A stretch of DNA of 64,000 nucleotides from Streptomyces blattellae (GCF_009709555.1 NZ_WJBG01000152.1:1-64000); one strand, 5' to 3'. Counted from the first letter of the stretch, positions 25,767 through 34,305 are shown. Notes: generated from the letters alone by a model not told the origin. Translations and numbers: made by a program.

Positions 25767-25946
25767 CGCTCCGCGGGACGCGCGGTGACGGGCCGACGGC
25801 CGTCTGCGTGCTCGTCGTGGCTGGACGCGCAGTTCCCCGCGCCCCGCGGCTGCGGCTGACCGTACGGATGGCAGTTCACGGCCGCACCGACGGTGACCGG
25901 GCGCGCGACCCGCGGACCGCCGCCCTGGTCGAGGCTCGCGCGGCGG

Positions 25947-26267
25947 ATGGCTGAGACTGGTGCCGTGAAGAGCGAAGACACCCCCTTCGAGGGCGGACCG
26001 ATGGACGGCCGCGTCCTGCCGGTGCTGCTGGGCATGACCGGGCACCCGCCCAAGACGTACCGCATCCCCGTCCCGGCACCGGACGGCGGCGAGCCGACCG
26101 TGCTCGTCTACCGCAGGGTGCCGCGCGGGCACAGCAGGCGGCTGGGGCTGACGCAGGGGTGGAAGTACGAGTACGACCCCCAGGGAAAGCGCGGCAGCGG
26201 ACTGAAGTGGCCGTGGTCCAAGCCAGACACCACGCCGGGCGGCAAGCGGGATGACGCCGACGAGTGA
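25947..26267 (+). CDS. Small conserved hypothetical protein
   Basis: About 106 residues, not recognised as a known domain. It is Pro/Gly-rich and basic: FEGGPMDGRVLPVLLG, then TYRIPVP, VYRRVP and GWKYEYDPQGKR. There is no signal peptide or membrane segment. Start could be the ATG at 25947 or the GTG at 25965; neither has a strong ribosome site. It precedes the NlpC/P60 gene by 102 bp. Confidence 0.6.
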   Translation: MAETGAVKSEDTPFEGGPMDGRVLPVLLGMTGHPPKTYRIPVPAPDGGEPTVLVYRRVPRGHSRRLGLTQGWKYEYDPQGKRGSGLKWPWSKPDTTPGGKRDDADE

Positions 26268-26369
26268 CGGCGTTGCGCCGAACCGCGCACACCCGGCGCG
26301 CGAAACACCAGTGGCCGCCTGATGCTCGCGGTGCGGAGCGGAGGGGCCGCCCGCACCGGAGGTGATGAC

Positions 26370-27539
26370 ATGTCAGGACGCCTTCTGCGTCTGGTCTGTA
26401 CGGCGGCGGTGGCGACGCAGGCCGTTCTCGCGGCCGTACCCGCCATGGCCGTACCGAAGCCCGGCGACCGTTCGGTGGCCGCGCTGCTGACGGACCTTCA
26501 GCGACTGTACCGGGAGGCCGAGCAGGCCACCGAGACCTACAACGCCACCGAGGAGCAGCTGAAGAAGCAGCGCGCCGAGGTCGGCCGCCTGGACCGCTCC
26601 CTGGCCCGCGCCAGGCTCTCCCTGCACGACAGCCGTGGGGCGGCCGGACGGCTCGCGCGGCAGCAGTACCAGAGCAGCACCGACATCTCCCCGTACGTAC
26701 GGCTCCTCCTGGCCCGGGATCCACAGCGCGCGCTCGACCAGGGGCATGTGATCGGGCAGGTGGCCCGGGATCGGGCCGAGACCCTGGACCGGCTCACCGG
26801 AACCGAGCGAAGGGCCGACGACCTCGCACGCCGGGCCCGCACCGCCCTGGACCGCCAACTCGCCCTCGCCGCACGGCAGAAGAAAGAGCGCGACGAGGTA
26901 CGCAGACGCCTCCACGACGTCGAGCGACTCCTCGCCTCCCTCACCGCCGAACAGCTCACCGCCCTGACCGAGTTCGAGAAGAACGACACCGAGAAGGCGC
27001 AACGGAAATTCATGTCGTCCGGCGCCCTGACCGACGACCGCCCGCCGTCCCGAAAGGGCGACGACGCGCTGCGCTACGCCGTACGGCAGCTCGGCAAGCC
27101 CTACGAATGGGGCGCCGAGGGCCCGAAGACGTACGACTGCTCGGGCCTGACCTCACAGGCCTGGGAGCACGCCGGCACCCCCATCCCGAGAACCAGCCAG
27201 GAGCAATGGGCACAGCTCCCCAGAATCCCCCTGAAGAAGCTGCGCCCCGGCGACCTGGTCATCTACTTCCCCCAGGCCACGCACGTGGCGATGTACCTGG
27301 GCGACGGCAAGGTGGTGCACGCGCCAAGAACCGGCGAGAGGATCAAGCTGGCCCCGATCGCGGCCAACCCGATCCTGGGCGCCGTACGACCGGATGACGT
27401 CAGGAAGCCCCAGCCACCGAACCGAGATAAGCCTCGGTCTTCTCCGGCTCATAGAAGTAGTTCTCAAAGTCAGCCGGATCGTCGAAGCCATTGGCGAAGC
27501 GATCAGCCACCGGCTGCAACTGCCCTGCCGCCCCGATGA
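26370..27539 (+). CDS. Secreted NlpC/P60 peptidoglycan endopeptidase
   Basis: 389 residues. A signal peptide (to about AMAVP) precedes a long coiled-coil region (residues 30-220) and a C-terminal NlpC/P60 domain with catalytic Cys in YDCSGLTSQAW and His in THVAMYLG. It cleaves D-Glu/diaminopimelate bonds in stem peptides, so it should act in wall turnover. GGAGG 7 bases before the ATG at 26370 fixes the start. After the usual domain end (ILGAVRPDD) there is an unusual 45-residue basic, Ser/Pro-rich tail encoded wholly antisense to the 3' end of the next gene; the two reading frames overlap by 140 bp. Confidence 0.9.
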   Translation: MSGRLLRLVCTAAVATQAVLAAVPAMAVPKPGDRSVAALLTDLQRLYREAEQATETYNATEEQLKKQRAEVGRLDRSLARARLSLHDSRGAAGRLARQQYQSSTDISPYVRLLLARDPQRALDQGHVIGQVARDRAETLDRLTGTERRADDLARRARTALDRQLALAARQKKERDEVRRRLHDVERLLASLTAEQLTALTEFEKNDTEKAQRKFMSSGALTDDRPPSRKGDDALRYAVRQLGKPYEWGAEGPKTYDCSGLTSQAWEHAGTPIPRTSQEQWAQLPRIPLKKLRPGDLVIYFPQATHVAMYLGDGKVVHAPRTGERIKLAPIAANPILGAVRPDDVRKPQPPNRDKPRSSPAHRSSSQSQPDRRSHWRSDQPPAATALPPR

Positions 27540-28656
27540 GGTTCAGCACATGCTCCGGCGGCGGAGCCAGCAGCGCGTTCGTCCACTTGGTGGTGTGCCG
27601 GGCGGTGTCCCAGTACCGCTCGAAAGTCCCCCGCATCCACGCCTCGTCGAACTCCTGCTCGCCATGCTCAAGGATCGAGGCGAGGTACGAAGCGGCGCAC
27701 TTGGACGCGGAGTTGGAGCCCTGGCCGGTGATCGGGTCGTTCGCGACGACGACGTCCGCGACGCCGAGGACCAGCCCTCCGCCGGGAAGACGCCCGATGG
27801 GGTTGCGGACGGTGGGCGCGTATCGCCCGGCCAGTGTGCCACCGGCGTCGGTGAGTTCGACCTGCGTGGCCCGCGCGTACTCCCACGGCGTGAACCGCTC
27901 CATGAGTTCCAGGGTCAGGGAGAGGTGCTCCGCCGGGTCCTTGACGCCGTTGAAGACGTCCAGCGGGCCGCCGGGTATGCCCTCCCAGAACAGGATGTCG
28001 GCGCGGCCGGAGGTGGTCAGGCACGGCATGACGAACAGTTCACCGACGCCCGGGACCAGGTTGCAGCGGACGGCCTCGGTGTCGGGGTGCTCGGGGCGCG
28101 GGCCCAGGCCGTGGACGTACGACACGGCGAGCGCGCGCTGCGGCTCGCTGTACGGCGAACGCTCCGGGTCGCGGGCGAACATGGACACCAGCTCGCCCTT
28201 GCCCGCCGAGACCAGGACGAGGTCGTACGTACGGGAGAAGTAGTCGAGGTCGCCGACCGCCGCGCCGTGGATGACCAGCTGGCCGCCGCGCTGCGCGAAG
28301 GTCTCCATCCAGCCCGCCATCTTCACCCGCTGGTCGACCGACTGGGCGAACCCGTCGAGCCCGCCCAGCCAGTCGATCACGCGCTGCGTGGGGCCCGGGT
28401 CGTGCGAGCCGGGGGCCGCGACCGAGACGCCGAGTCCTTCGATCTTCGGGGCCTGGGACTCCCAGAAGTTCAGCTGGAGATCGCGCTCGTGCCGCAGCGC
28501 CGTGTGGAACATGCACTGCGTCGACATGACCCGGCCGTTGCGGATCTCGTCCGCCGTCCGGTTGGACATCAGGGTGACCTCGTACCCGTGCGCCTGAAGG
28601 CCGAGGGCGAGCTGGAGCCCGGACTGGCCGGCTCCGACGACGAGTATCTTCCGCAT
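27400..28656 (-). CDS. Conservon 2 StyA-like FAD monooxygenase
   Basis: 418-residue flavoprotein of the styrene/indole monooxygenase (StyA) family. It has the Rossmann dinucleotide motif VVGAGQSGLQLALGL at residues 6-20 and a second FAD-contact region GLVLGVADVVVANDPITGQG near residue 300. StyA enzymes epoxidise styrene or indole with reduced FAD from a StyB reductase; no StyB is nearby. It occupies the last position of conservon 2, where conservon 1 has a P450, so it probably serves as the redox output or modulator of that complex. The 52-bp gap before it contains a 9-bp repeat and the ribosome site. Its 3' end overlaps the convergent NlpC/P60 gene. Confidence 0.88.
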   Translation of the reverse strand: MRKILVVGAGQSGLQLALGLQAHGYEVTLMSNRTADEIRNGRVMSTQCMFHTALRHERDLQLNFWESQAPKIEGLGVSVAAPGSHDPGPTQRVIDWLGGLDGFAQSVDQRVKMAGWMETFAQRGGQLVIHGAAVGDLDYFSRTYDLVLVSAGKGELVSMFARDPERSPYSEPQRALAVSYVHGLGPRPEHPDTEAVRCNLVPGVGELFVMPCLTTSGRADILFWEGIPGGPLDVFNGVKDPAEHLSLTLELMERFTPWEYARATQVELTDAGGTLAGRYAPTVRNPIGRLPGGGLVLGVADVVVANDPITGQGSNSASKCAASYLASILEHGEQEFDEAWMRGTFERYWDTARHTTKWTNALLAPPPEHVLNLIGAAGQLQPVADRFANGFDDPADFENYFYEPEKTEAYLGSVAGAS

Positions 28657-28673
28657 GCGGGTGGTGGCTCCTC

Positions 28674-28709
28674 AGTGGCAACAGTGGCAACAGTGTCGAC
28701 GGTGGCGAC
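28674..28709. repeat. 9-bp tandem repeat between cvnD and styA-like gene
   Basis: Four copies: AGTGGCAAC twice, AGTGTCGAC and GGTGGCGAC. It starts at the last base of the cvnD stop codon (28709-28711) and runs up to the ribosome site of the StyA-like gene. Confidence 0.8.
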
Positions 28710-29359
28710 TACTCGGGGGTGACGTCCAGCGCGTGACCGACGAGGGCGAGGAGGGTCTCGATCACGGATATCCTCCGTCGCGCATCCATGATCATGACAG
28801 GTATGTGCGCGGGGATCGTCAGGGCCTCCCGTACGTCCTCCGGCCCGAACCGCTCGCTGCCGTCGAAGTGGTTGACCGCGACGACATACGGCAGCCCGCA
28901 GCTCTCGAAGTAGTCCAGCGCCGGGAAGCAGTCCTTCAGGCGCCGGGTGTCGGCCATGACCACGGCGCCGATCGAACCGCGCACCAGGTCGTCCCACATG
29001 AACCAGAACCGCTGCTGGCCCGGCGTGCCGAACAGGTAGAGCACCAGGTCGTCGTCGAGCGTGAGGCGACCGTAGTCCATGGCCACCGTGGTGGTCAGCT
29101 TCTCCGGCGTGCCGGTGAGGTCGTCGGTGCCCTCACTGGCCTGGGTCATCAGCGCCTCCGTCTGGAGGGGCGTGATCTCCGAGGCGGCCGTGACCAGCGT
29201 GGTCTTGCCCACACCGAAGCCGCCCGCGATGACGATCTTCGTGGCGACGGGGGCGCGGGCGAGCTGCGTCTGCCAGGACCTGAGGTTGCCCTCGGGCTCG
29301 GGCCCGGCCCCGACGGAGGGGGATACGCCTCTCGCGGCGTCAGAGACGACGGAGTCCAC
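28709..29359 (-). CDS. cvnD: Conservon 2 GTPase-like protein CvnD
   Basis: 216-residue Ras/MglA-like protein paralogous to the one at 3328-3957. P-loop GGFGVGKTTL at 46-55, FGTPGQQRF switch region, NHFD in place of NKxD. It is expected to cycle nucleotides under control of CvnB and to couple the CvnA sensor to the StyA-like flavoprotein. GTG start at 29359, inside the end of cvnC (20-bp overlap). The N-terminus has a longer Gly/Pro-rich extension than its paralogue. Confidence 0.95.
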   Translation of the reverse strand: MDSVVSDAARGVSPSVGAGPEPEGNLRSWQTQLARAPVATKIVIAGGFGVGKTTLVTAASEITPLQTEALMTQASEGTDDLTGTPEKLTTTVAMDYGRLTLDDDLVLYLFGTPGQQRFWFMWDDLVRGSIGAVVMADTRRLKDCFPALDYFESCGLPYVVAVNHFDGSERFGPEDVREALTIPAHIPVMIMDARRRISVIETLLALVGHALDVTPE

Positions 29360-29762
29360 TCAGCACCCTTTCCAGCAGTGCCCGGTCCGGCCGGCCGGTG
29401 CCGTGGCCGGTTCCGGTGCCGTGCACACGGATCTTTCCCTGGTCCGCGAGGTCGCTGATGAGCACGCGGACCACACCGAGCGGCATCTTCAGCAGCGCGG
29501 CGATCTCGGCCACCGTGCGCATACGGCGGCACAGTTCGACGATGGCCTGCATCTCCGGCATCACCCGGCCCCGTGTACCGGTGAGGGAACCATTCAGCAG
29601 TTCCTTGCGCTCCTCGGGGGCTTCGAGCGCGGCTACGAACGTCTCCACCAGGAGGACATGCCCGAAGCGGGTGCGACCGCCGGTGAGCGAGTAGGGGCGT
29701 ACCCGGGCGGGCTTGCGGTCGGCGCCGCGGACCGGGAGCCTCTTCGGCGTACTGCTGCTCAT
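29340..29762 (-). CDS. cvnC: Conservon 2 DUF742 protein CvnC
   Basis: 140-residue DUF742 protein. RVRPYSLTGGRTRF is the N-terminal signature, and the C-terminal winged-helix-like part reads VAEIAALLKMPLGVVRVLIS. It is slightly longer than its paralogue because of a basic N-terminal stretch and a Gly/His/Thr-rich insert GTGTGHGTG near residue 116. ATG abuts the cvnB stop (TGATG, 1-bp overlap). Confidence 0.93.
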   Translation of the reverse strand: MSSSTPKRLPVRGADRKPARVRPYSLTGGRTRFGHVLLVETFVAALEAPEERKELLNGSLTGTRGRVMPEMQAIVELCRRMRTVAEIAALLKMPLGVVRVLISDLADQGKIRVHGTGTGHGTGRPDRALLERVLSGLRRL

Positions 29763-30262
29763 CAGGCGCTCCCCGCCGACTCGGACTCAAGGGATTTGCG
29801 GAGTTCGCTGCGGAGTTCCGGCGTCAGGACATGACCGGCACGACCGACGAACAGTGCCATGTGATATGCCACCACGCTCATGTCGCAGTCGGCCGAGCCG
29901 TACACGCCGAGCAGCGACCCGTCGCTGATCGACATCACGAACAGGCTGCCCTCGTCCATCGCGACCATCGTGTGCTTCACCGCGCCGAACTCCATGAGCT
30001 TCGCGGTACCGACGGTGAGGCTGCCGATGCCCGAGACGACGGTGGCGAGGTCGGCGGAGGAGCCGCGGGGGCCTGCCGGGCGGACGGCGCCGGCCTCGCG
30101 TGCCTTGGCCATGGGGCCCGGGTCGGAGGAGAGGAGGAGCAGGCCGTCGGAGGAGACCACCGCGACCGACTCGATGCCCGGCACCTCCTCGACCAGGTTC
30201 GTCAGCAGCCAGTGCAGATTGCGGGCTTCACTGCTCAGTCCGAAGGTACTGGGCGCGGTCAA
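29762..30262 (-). CDS. cvnB: Conservon 2 roadblock/LC7 protein CvnB
   Basis: 166-residue roadblock/LC7 protein, predicted regulator of CvnD. Recognisable segments: NLHWLLTNLVEEVPGIESVA near the start and ATVVSGIGSLTVGTAKLME in the middle. The C-terminus is longer than in the paralogue and charged. Overlaps the cvnA stop by 4 bp, so stoichiometric translation is likely. Confidence 0.94.
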   Translation of the reverse strand: MTAPSTFGLSSEARNLHWLLTNLVEEVPGIESVAVVSSDGLLLLSSDPGPMAKAREAGAVRPAGPRGSSADLATVVSGIGSLTVGTAKLMEFGAVKHTMVAMDEGSLFVMSISDGSLLGVYGSADCDMSVVAYHMALFVGRAGHVLTPELRSELRKSLESESAGSA

Positions 30263-33117
30263 CTGCTTGCCTCCTCGACGGTGCCCCCCGTGGCTTCTTC
30301 GGCTTGTGCGGCCTGTGCGGCTTGTGCCGCTTGTGTGGCATCTGCGGCATGTGGGTCATGCGGTGCGCGGGTGGCCGGTATCTGGTTCTGCCCCGTCTTT
30401 TCGGCGATCTCCGCCTCCACGTCGCGGTAGCCGGCCTCCGCCCCCCGGCGGAAGCCGCCGAGGCGGCGGCGCAGTGCTTCGGCGTCCACGGAACCGCTGC
30501 GGGGGCGCTGCGCTTGCGTGGGCGTGGTGATCTTCGGGGTGCGCTTGGGCAGGCCCTTGTCGGTGACGAGTTGTTCGGGCGTGTCGGCGGTGCGCTGGTG
30601 TTCGGCCTGGGCCTGGGCCTCGGCTTCGCCTTCGGCGGGTTCGTTCCCACCCGCACCACCCGTGCGGGTTTCGTCGTCGGGTGCGGGTGGCCCCTGTGGG
30701 GCGTCCTCGCCATCGGCGGCCGCGGGTTCCGTCGGCGCCAAGGCGGGGATCAGGAGCTCGATCGTCGTCTCGCTCGGATGCTCCCGCGGGCCCACCGGAT
30801 CCGGTACGGCCTTCTCGACGCCCTCCGTTACCCGCACGTCTGCCTCGGCACCCCGCGTCTCCCGTACGTCTGCCTCCGCGCCCCGCGTCTCCCGTACGGT
30901 CTTCTCCGCGAGCGCGACCAGCGGGTCGTCGCCGTTCTCCGAACGGCCGTACAGGACGTTGGAGTTGACCTCGGCGTCCGCGCCCGGTGACGACGAGGGG
31001 ACCTCGACGGGCGGGGCGGCGGCCAGCAGGCCCTGGGGCAGGACGACGACCGAGGTGACGCCGCCCTGCTTCTGCTCGCGCAACCGGACGCGGACGCCGT
31101 GCCGGTGGGCCAGGCGAGCCACGACGTACAGGCCGAGGCCGAGACCCTGCTCGCCCTCCTGGTCGTACGACGCCTCCGGGTCGAAGTCGGCGAGGCGGGC
31201 GTTGAGCGCGACCATCCGCGCGGCGGTCATGCCGATGCCCTCGTCCTGGACGGAGAGCATGACCTCGCCGCTCTCCAGCAGCCACCCGGAGATCTCGACG
31301 GGCAGCTCGGGCGGCGAGGACGAGGTCGCGTTCTCCATCAGCTCGGCGAGCAGATGGCTCAGGTCGTCCGCGGCGAACCCGGCGACATGGGCGTGTGGCG
31401 GCAGCGCGGCGATCCGGACCCGGTCGTATCGCTCGATCTCGCTCACCGCGGCCCGTACGACGTCGATCAGCGGCACGGGACCGGGGCTGTGCTGGACGTG
31501 CTCGGTGCCGGCGAGGACGAGGAGGTTCTCGCTGTGCCGGCGCATGACGGTGGCGAAGTGGTCGAGCTTGAAGAGGGTGGCGAGCCGGTCGGGGTCCTGC
31601 TCGCGCTCCTCCAGGCCCTCGATGACGCCGAGTTGGCGTTCGACGAGGCCGAGGGTGCGCAGTGCGAGGTTGACGAAGGTGGCGCCGATGCTGTCCCGCA
31701 GCCGGTTCAACTGGGCGGTGGACTCGGCGAGTTCGGCCCGCAGCTGCTCGCGGGCGTCGGCCATCTTCTGCCGCTGGCCGACGAGGTGCTTGCGGTCGGC
31801 CTCCAGCGTGGCGATCCGCTGGTGGAGGGCGGCGGCCTGCGCGTGCAGGGCGTTGACGGAGCGGACGACCTGGGCGAACTCGTCGTCGCGGCCGGTGAAG
31901 GTGATGGGCTCCTGGGCGGCGGGGTCCTCGGCGTCCGCCAGCCGGGCCGAGCCGCGCCGCAGGACGGAGAGCGGGCGGGTGAGCGTACGCGCCATGGCCG
32001 TGGCGATGCCGATGGTGAGCAGGATCAGCGCGGCGAGGGCGGCGATCCGGATCTCCAGCCCGGTGACGTCGTCGTCGCGCAGCCGGGCGAGGTCCTTGGT
32101 CCGCCGGTCGAAGAGCGCGGACTCCGCGCCGCGCATCGCGTCGACCCGGGCGGCCATGGCGGCGCCCGCCTTCTCGGCGCTGGTGTCGAGTTCGGCGTCG
32201 GAGAGGGTGGGCTGGTCGGTGAGGGAGGCGAAGTACCTCTCGCCGGAGTCGGCCTCGGGACCGGTGACCGTGTTGTTGTACGACGTCCGGGCCGACTTGG
32301 GCGCGGTGTCGCGGAACGCGGCGAGGGCCGCGTCGGACCGCAGCCGGGCCCCCTGAGCGGCAGCGGTGAGGGCGTCGCGCTGCTCGGTGCCGGCCTCGGA
32401 GGACTGGGTGACGGTGGTGGCCAGTCCGGTGACGGGGTCGATGACCGTCTGGGTGGTGCGGGGGATGCCGAGCGCGGCGAGAAGCAGTCCGCGGGCGGCG
32501 GCGGCCTGCTGGACGGCGGAGTCCAGCTCGGCGAGGGCGTAGGCGCCGGAGCCCGCGCGGGGCGGCATCTGCTCGGCCAGCTGCTCGGCGATCCGGTGGA
32601 GGTCGGCGAGGGTGGCGGAGTAGGCGTCGTGCGCGTCGAGAGCACTGCTCGCTCCGGTGAGCGCCGCTCTCCGTACGGCCGCGATCCCGTCGAGGTCGGA
32701 CCGCAGCGAGGCGGGCAGGTCCGTGTCGGCGTGCAACTCCTCGACCAGCCGGTCCACACGCGCGCTGCGCTGCTCACTCGGCGCCTTGGACTCGGGCCGC
32801 CCGGCCGCGATGTACGAGGTCACCTCGTCCCGTTCATCGGCGAGCGAGTGGGCGAGCCCGAGCACGGCCTCGGTCTGCTCGGAGAGCGTCACCAGTGACT
32901 GGGAGTCGCTCAGTTGCTCCGACGCGGCGAGGAGGGAGGGCGCTCCGGCCCCGGCGACGGCGGCGGCCACCACGGCGACGGCGACGATCAGCCGGGTGCG
33001 TACGCGGGTCGGGCGGCCCTTGCCTGCGAGCGTGTCCGACGTGTGCTCCGTGCCCCCTGGAGAGGCCGTCTGCTTGCCTGTACGACGAGGCCGCGTCTTC
33101 TGCACCGATGCTCGCAT
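30259..33117 (-). CDS. cvnA: Conservon 2 nitrate/nitrite-sensor-type histidine kinase CvnA
   Basis: 952-residue membrane sensor. One N-terminal hydrophobic segment (about 43-65), a large extracytoplasmic helical sensor region of the nitrate/nitrite-sensing type (70-350), a second hydrophobic segment (about 355-378), a HAMP-like region, a dimerisation helix with LFKLDHFATVMRRHSENLL, and an intact GHKL ATPase: LAELMENATSSSPPE, QDEGIGM and GLGLGLYVVARLA. The last 230 residues are disordered and repeat-rich. Unlike CvnA of conservon 1, all ATP-binding boxes look functional. First gene of its operon, preceded by two 22-bp direct repeats. Confidence 0.95.
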   Translation of the reverse strand: MRASVQKTRPRRTGKQTASPGGTEHTSDTLAGKGRPTRVRTRLIVAVAVVAAAVAGAGAPSLLAASEQLSDSQSLVTLSEQTEAVLGLAHSLADERDEVTSYIAAGRPESKAPSEQRSARVDRLVEELHADTDLPASLRSDLDGIAAVRRAALTGASSALDAHDAYSATLADLHRIAEQLAEQMPPRAGSGAYALAELDSAVQQAAAARGLLLAALGIPRTTQTVIDPVTGLATTVTQSSEAGTEQRDALTAAAQGARLRSDAALAAFRDTAPKSARTSYNNTVTGPEADSGERYFASLTDQPTLSDAELDTSAEKAGAAMAARVDAMRGAESALFDRRTKDLARLRDDDVTGLEIRIAALAALILLTIGIATAMARTLTRPLSVLRRGSARLADAEDPAAQEPITFTGRDDEFAQVVRSVNALHAQAAALHQRIATLEADRKHLVGQRQKMADAREQLRAELAESTAQLNRLRDSIGATFVNLALRTLGLVERQLGVIEGLEEREQDPDRLATLFKLDHFATVMRRHSENLLVLAGTEHVQHSPGPVPLIDVVRAAVSEIERYDRVRIAALPPHAHVAGFAADDLSHLLAELMENATSSSPPELPVEISGWLLESGEVMLSVQDEGIGMTAARMVALNARLADFDPEASYDQEGEQGLGLGLYVVARLAHRHGVRVRLREQKQGGVTSVVVLPQGLLAAAPPVEVPSSSPGADAEVNSNVLYGRSENGDDPLVALAEKTVRETRGAEADVRETRGAEADVRVTEGVEKAVPDPVGPREHPSETTIELLIPALAPTEPAAADGEDAPQGPPAPDDETRTGGAGGNEPAEGEAEAQAQAEHQRTADTPEQLVTDKGLPKRTPKITTPTQAQRPRSGSVDAEALRRRLGGFRRGAEAGYRDVEAEIAEKTGQNQIPATRAPHDPHAADATQAAQAAQAAQAEEATGGTVEEASS
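30832..30891 (-). repeat. 30-bp in-frame direct repeat in cvnA of conservon 2
   Basis: Two 30-bp copies encode the decapeptide VRETRGAEAD twice, followed by a diverged third copy, in the disordered C-terminal tail. A further AQA-rich tract lies at about 30290-30340. Confidence 0.75.
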
Positions 33118-33519
33118 TCCTGACTCGTGATGCCCATGGGCCCGGGTGGCGCCGCGTCAACCGGTGCTCCCAGCCGGTACGTCTGGTACTCCCAGCCGGT
33201 ACGTCCGCCCGGTACGGATCCCGACCCTCCCATGCCGGTGGGCGGCGGTCGCGCATCACCTGACCCGCCACCCGAAGGAGTGAACCCCGGTGGGTAGTTG
33301 GCGGGCAAGTTCCTGTGGCTCTTGCAACCGGCCTCGGCGGCGGGCCGGTTGGACGTCTGCGGCGCACGGTGGCACCATGTGCCGCCGCGCCTTCCCGGAA
33401 GGAGCCATTCCAACCCATTTCAGGCACCTGACCTGCGGAAATCCTGCACGAGTACGCCAACTCGGCGACTCTTGCGCCCCTTTGACGAACCTCGTGAAGA
33501 GCTCGTGGAGACTGGCCGA
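33118..33519. promoter_or_regulatory. Divergent intergenic region, conservon 2 / PP2C-like gene
   Basis: 402 bp with no gene. It contains the 22-bp direct repeats (33163-33206) near cvnA and a 9-bp inverted repeat CAACCGGCC (33325-33333) with its complement at 33343-33351. Promoters for both directions must lie here but are not obvious. Confidence 0.5.
33163..33206. repeat. Two 22-bp direct repeats upstream of cvnA (conservon 2)
   Basis: Units 33163-33184 and 33185-33206 differ at two positions; each contains CTCCCAGCCGGTACGTC. The 22-bp period is two helical turns, so bound proteins would lie on one face. Confidence 0.8.
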
Positions 33520-34305
33520 ATGCGAACCGAAGTCGTCTCGGAGCCCGGCGATCCGACCCACCCCAATGAGGACTTCGCGAGTGTCGCCGTACCGGCCTCG
33601 GGACAGGGCGGCACCCTGGTCGTCCTGGACGGAGTGACACCCCCGAAGGACGGGACGGGCTGTCTGCATTCCGTCCCCTGGTACACCGCACGTCTCGGCG
33701 GAGCCCTGACCGAACTGACCGTTTCACTCCCGGATGTTCCACTGACCGAGGCCCTCTCCCGCGCCATCACGCGTACCGCAGAGTCCCATGCGCAAACCTG
33801 TGACCTTTCTCACCCTCGCACCCCACAGGCCACCGTGGTCCTGACCCGGTGGTCGCAGGAGACCGTCGAGTATCTGGTCCTCTCCGACTCGGCGCTCTTG
33901 GTGGAGTCCACCGACGGCACGGTCACGGCCCTGCTCGACGACCGCCTCGCCCGCCTCCCCCGTGCCTCCCTCAGCACCGACGCCGTCGCCGACGCCACCG
34001 TCCGCAACAAGGAGGGTGGCTTCTTCACGGCCGCGGCGGACCCTTCGGTGGCGGCACGGGCGGTGACGGGGGTGCTGCCGCGCGGTGAGGTCCGGGCCCT
34101 GGCCGCCCTGAGCGACGGGGCGACCCGGTGGGTGGAGAAGTTCCGGGCGGGCGACTGGGCGGACTGCTTCGGCCTGGTACGCAAGGAGGGAGCCGGGGAG
34201 CTGGTGGCGCGGGTACGGGCTCTGGAACTGGCCGACACGGAGCGCGTGTTCCTCCGGCGCGGCAAGACGCATGACGACGCGACCGTGGTGTACGTGGAGC
34301 TGTGA
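33520..34305 (+). CDS. PP2C-family protein phosphatase-like protein
   Basis: 261-residue protein with the PP2C Asp pattern: HPNEDFASVAV near the start, LVVLDGVTPP, LSDGATRW, and KTHDDATVVYVEL at the C-terminus. It would dephosphorylate Ser/Thr with Mn/Mg, or bind a partner if catalytically weak (VLDGV replaces the usual VxDGxGG, so one metal-site Gly pair is missing). Start at the ATG at 33520 (GGAG about 9 bases upstream); the frame is open back to 33298, but that part is not protein-like. Convergent with the MarR gene. Confidence 0.8.
   Translation: MRTEVVSEPGDPTHPNEDFASVAVPASGQGGTLVVLDGVTPPKDGTGCLHSVPWYTARLGGALTELTVSLPDVPLTEALSRAITRTAESHAQTCDLSHPRTPQATVVLTRWSQETVEYLVLSDSALLVESTDGTVTALLDDRLARLPRASLSTDAVADATVRNKEGGFFTAAADPSVAARAVTGVLPRGEVRALAALSDGATRWVEKFRAGDWADCFGLVRKEGAGELVARVRALELADTERVFLRRGKTHDDATVVYVEL

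Noticed and set aside
33298..33519. N-terminal extension of the PP2C-like frame
   Set aside because: Composition is not protein-like and no ribosome site precedes 33298; the ATG at 33520 has GGAG and begins the domain.
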